Shown piece by piece: positions 30,909 through 32,060 of a DNA stretch of 32,060 bases. Under the pieces are notes generated by a model. That model was not told the DNA's origin and made no database searches. It was given only the letters and a program-made list of their open reading frames with translations. Location of the stretch: the NCBI GenBank assembly GCA_964406345.1, contig CAYORK010000012.1, positions 1-32,060 on the forward strand. Reading direction: 5' to 3'. Positions within the stretch are counted from its first letter, which is position 1, and every line of letters begins with the position of its first letter. Position numbers and translations under genes: made by a program. The stretch is from SYAN01 sp964406345 (lineage in GTDB: Bacteria > Actinomycetota > Actinomycetes > Nanopelagicales > Nanopelagicaceae).

Positions 30909-31634
30909 CTAAGGGTAGCCGAGCACCTTCTTTGCATGCGCAGGAATATCAGTGATGATCCCTTCGACGCCCTGATCGGCGAGCGAACGAAATTCATCAT
31001 CATCATTGACTGTATAGATGAAGAGTCGTTTGCCTTTCGCCAAGAGAGAGGAGATGAGAGTCCGATCCCTGCGGATCAATTCGATATCAAGACCGATGAT
31101 CTCACTCTGCGCCAAAGGAATGAGTTGAGAGTGTTGAAGCAGTTGCACATGTTCGAACTCGGGCATCAATCGCATCGCTCGCGCGATTGCGGTGAAAGAG
31201 AAGGACAAGAGATGAATCTCCACCTTGAAGCGACGGATGATCCGTGCCACCTCTTCCTCGATCTCCGAACCCGCAAGTACAGGATGTTTGGTCTCGATGA
31301 GCAATCGCGTCTTTGCATCGGCGGCTATCGCTACAAGTTCCTCGAGAGAAATCGGGGTTCCGCGTCGCTCCTTCTTCCCCGAGAGCGGGTCTGATGGATC
31401 AACGATCTCCATCTCCTTTAGTTCACTGCTTGTGATCTTCGAGATCGGTTGATGACTTCCGGTCAGACGTGCGAGATCTCGGTCATGCCAACAGAAAGCG
31501 ACACCGTCGGCTGTGAGCCGGACGTCACATTCGATGCCATCCGCACCCTCTTCTATTGCGGCAAGAAAGGCTTCACGACTCTGTTCCGCGTGATGGAAGC
31601 TAGAACCCCGATGAGCAAAGATCGAAGTCTTCAT
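30909..31634 (-). CDS. Glycerophosphodiester phosphodiesterase
   Basis: The 241-residue TIM-barrel enzyme cleaves glycerophosphodiesters from lipid turnover to glycerol 3-phosphate. Family residues are His8-Arg9-Gly, Glu35 and Asp37 in GIECDVRLT, and His50-Asp in WHD; the usual PENT motif is altered to AEQSREAF. Absence of a signal peptide suggests a cytosolic form. The only start in frame is ATG 31634, one nucleotide after the mature 3' end of tRNA-Leu, leaving no room for a Shine-Dalgarno. It leads the run to pheA, serS, HAD and TRIC genes. Confidence 0.9.
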   Translation of the reverse strand: MKTSIFAHRGSSFHHAEQSREAFLAAIEEGADGIECDVRLTADGVAFCWHDRDLARLTGSHQPISKITSSELKEMEIVDPSDPLSGKKERRGTPISLEELVAIAADAKTRLLIETKHPVLAGSEIEEEVARIIRRFKVEIHLLSFSFTAIARAMRLMPEFEHVQLLQHSQLIPLAQSEIIGLDIELIRRDRTLISSLLAKGKRLFIYTVNDDDEFRSLADQGVEGIITDIPAHAKKVLGYP

Positions 31635-31635
31635 G

Positions 31636-31718
31636 TGCGCGAGAGGGGACTTGAACCCCTACACCCTTGCGAGTACTGGCACCTGAAGCCAGCGCGTCTG
31701 CCATTCCGCCACTCGCGC
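31636..31718 (-). tRNA. tRNA-Leu (anticodon CAG)
   Basis: A class II tRNA on the minus strand: acceptor GCGCGAG/CTCGCGC, D arm with TGGCGGAATGGCAGACGC, anticodon stem CTGGC/GCCAG with loop TTCAGGT (anticodon at 31683-31685), variable arm TACTCGCAAGGGTGT, and T arm AGGGGTTCAAGTCCCCT. CCA is not encoded. The next gene's ATG starts one base downstream. Confidence 0.97.
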
Positions 31719-31721
31719 CTA

Positions 31722-31750
31722 TCGACGGCGACATTATCAGCATTAGGCTA
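31722..31750 (+). promoter_or_regulatory. Promoter of the PP2C gene, leaderless-type
   Basis: TCGACG (31722-31727) and TAGGCT (31745-31750) are 17 nt apart, and the ATG follows the -10 by only 5 bp, so transcription should start at or near the start codon; there is no Shine-Dalgarno. Confidence 0.5.
31733..31738 (-). promoter_or_regulatory. -10 element of tRNA-Leu and the downstream gene run
   Basis: GATAAT on the minus strand ends 14 bp before the mature tRNA. It overlaps the spacer of the divergent PP2C promoter, so the two polymerases would compete. No good -35 hexamer was found. Confidence 0.4.
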
Positions 31751-31755
31751 TTTCT

Positions 31756-32060
31756 ATGTTCTTCACTTCGATCGCTGCACGGACCGACCTTGGTCTCGTT
31801 CGCACTGGAAACGAAGACTCCGCCCTTCATCATCCGAAGTTGATCGCAGTCGCAGATGGCATGGGCGGTGCAGTGGGTGGTGAAATCGCTTCGAAGATCG
31901 CGATCCAGACGTTGGCTTCACGAATCAACGCTCTCGCATCAGAAGAGATGGATGATGATTCCCGAATCGACATCCTGCAAAGCACATTGACCGATGTCGA
32001 AAGTGAATTGGCGGCGCGAATCGACTCCACGCCAGAGTTGCTAGGGATGGGAACCACACT
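31756..32060 (+). CDS. PP2C-family serine/threonine protein phosphatase, 5' part
   Basis: The gene runs off the right edge; 101 residues are visible from ATG 31756. They begin MFFTSIAARTDLGLVRTGNEDS and continue AVADGMGGAVGGEIASKIA, the metal-binding signatures of PstP/PrpC-type PP2C phosphatases that reverse Ser/Thr kinase signalling in Actinomycetota. The last visible GMGTTL is the next expected family block. In relatives this gene often sits near FHA, kinase and cell-wall genes, which here would lie outside the window. No stop is visible within the window. Confidence 0.93.
   Translation, partial: MFFTSIAARTDLGLVRTGNEDSALHHPKLIAVADGMGGAVGGEIASKIAIQTLASRINALASEEMDDDSRIDILQSTLTDVESELAARIDSTPELLGMGTT

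Overview
The window looks like chromosome from a member of the Actinomycetota with roughly balanced base composition, plausibly a small-genome free-living lineage such as the freshwater Nanopelagicales; the exact lineage is inference. The evidence is a GuaB1-type CBS-containing IMPDH/GMPR protein, an FprA-type ferredoxin reductase, a mycobacterial Sdh1-like membrane anchor, class II (GlpX) fructose bisphosphatase, and several promoters whose -10 element lies only 5-8 nt from the start codon (leaderless-type). No transposase, integrase, phage module or CRISPR array was seen. Gene packing is tight, with many 4-nt stop/start overlaps.

Layout. 1-377: 3' end of a phosphatidylcholine-synthase-like CDP-alcohol phosphatidyltransferase, converging on a secreted HtrA-type protease (369-1493, minus). 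1582-5127: a riboflavin operon (ribD-ribE-ribBA-ribH) behind an FMN riboswitch and a hairpin that sequesters the ribD Shine-Dalgarno. 8683-5135 (minus): guaB1, a sulfotransferase-like gene and glpX, probably one operon; a TetR regulator diverges from it. 9411-13293: two secreted neocarzinostatin-fold proteins (minus) divergent from a heme-type ABC importer hmuT-hmuU-hmuV (plus), followed closely by a membrane-anchored beta-lactamase-fold hydrolase. 14477-16067: a glutamate-1-semialdehyde-aminomutase-like PLP enzyme with a structured leader and flanking palindromes. 16121-19247: a PQQ-type sugar dehydrogenase, then VKOR and pyroglutamyl peptidase (minus), then a secreted fasciclin protein with a strong terminator. 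19302-20820 (minus): tRNA-Arg(ACG), fprA and tRNA-Ser(GCT). 20854-22323: Xaa-Pro aminopeptidase. 26989-22320 (minus): sdhC-sdhA-sdhB, a YvlD-like membrane protein, two crcB fluoride-channel subunits and a 58-residue zinc-ribbon protein, almost without gaps. 31718-27132 (minus): tRNA-Leu(CAG), a glycerophosphodiesterase, pheA, serS, a HAD phosphatase, a TRIC-type channel and tRNA-Ser(TGA). 31756-end: 5' part of a PP2C phosphatase.

The most distinctive parts are the pair of neocarzinostatin-fold secreted proteins beside the heme importer, which may be an undescribed heme or ligand scavenging system; the unusual 5' region and TCACA/TGTGA palindromes around the PLP enzyme; a crcB gene with no ATG, GTG or TTG start, apparently starting with CTG in a CTGA overlap; and a tRNA-Leu whose mature 3' end lies one nucleotide from the next gene's AUG. 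Most remaining genes are ordinary housekeeping loci.
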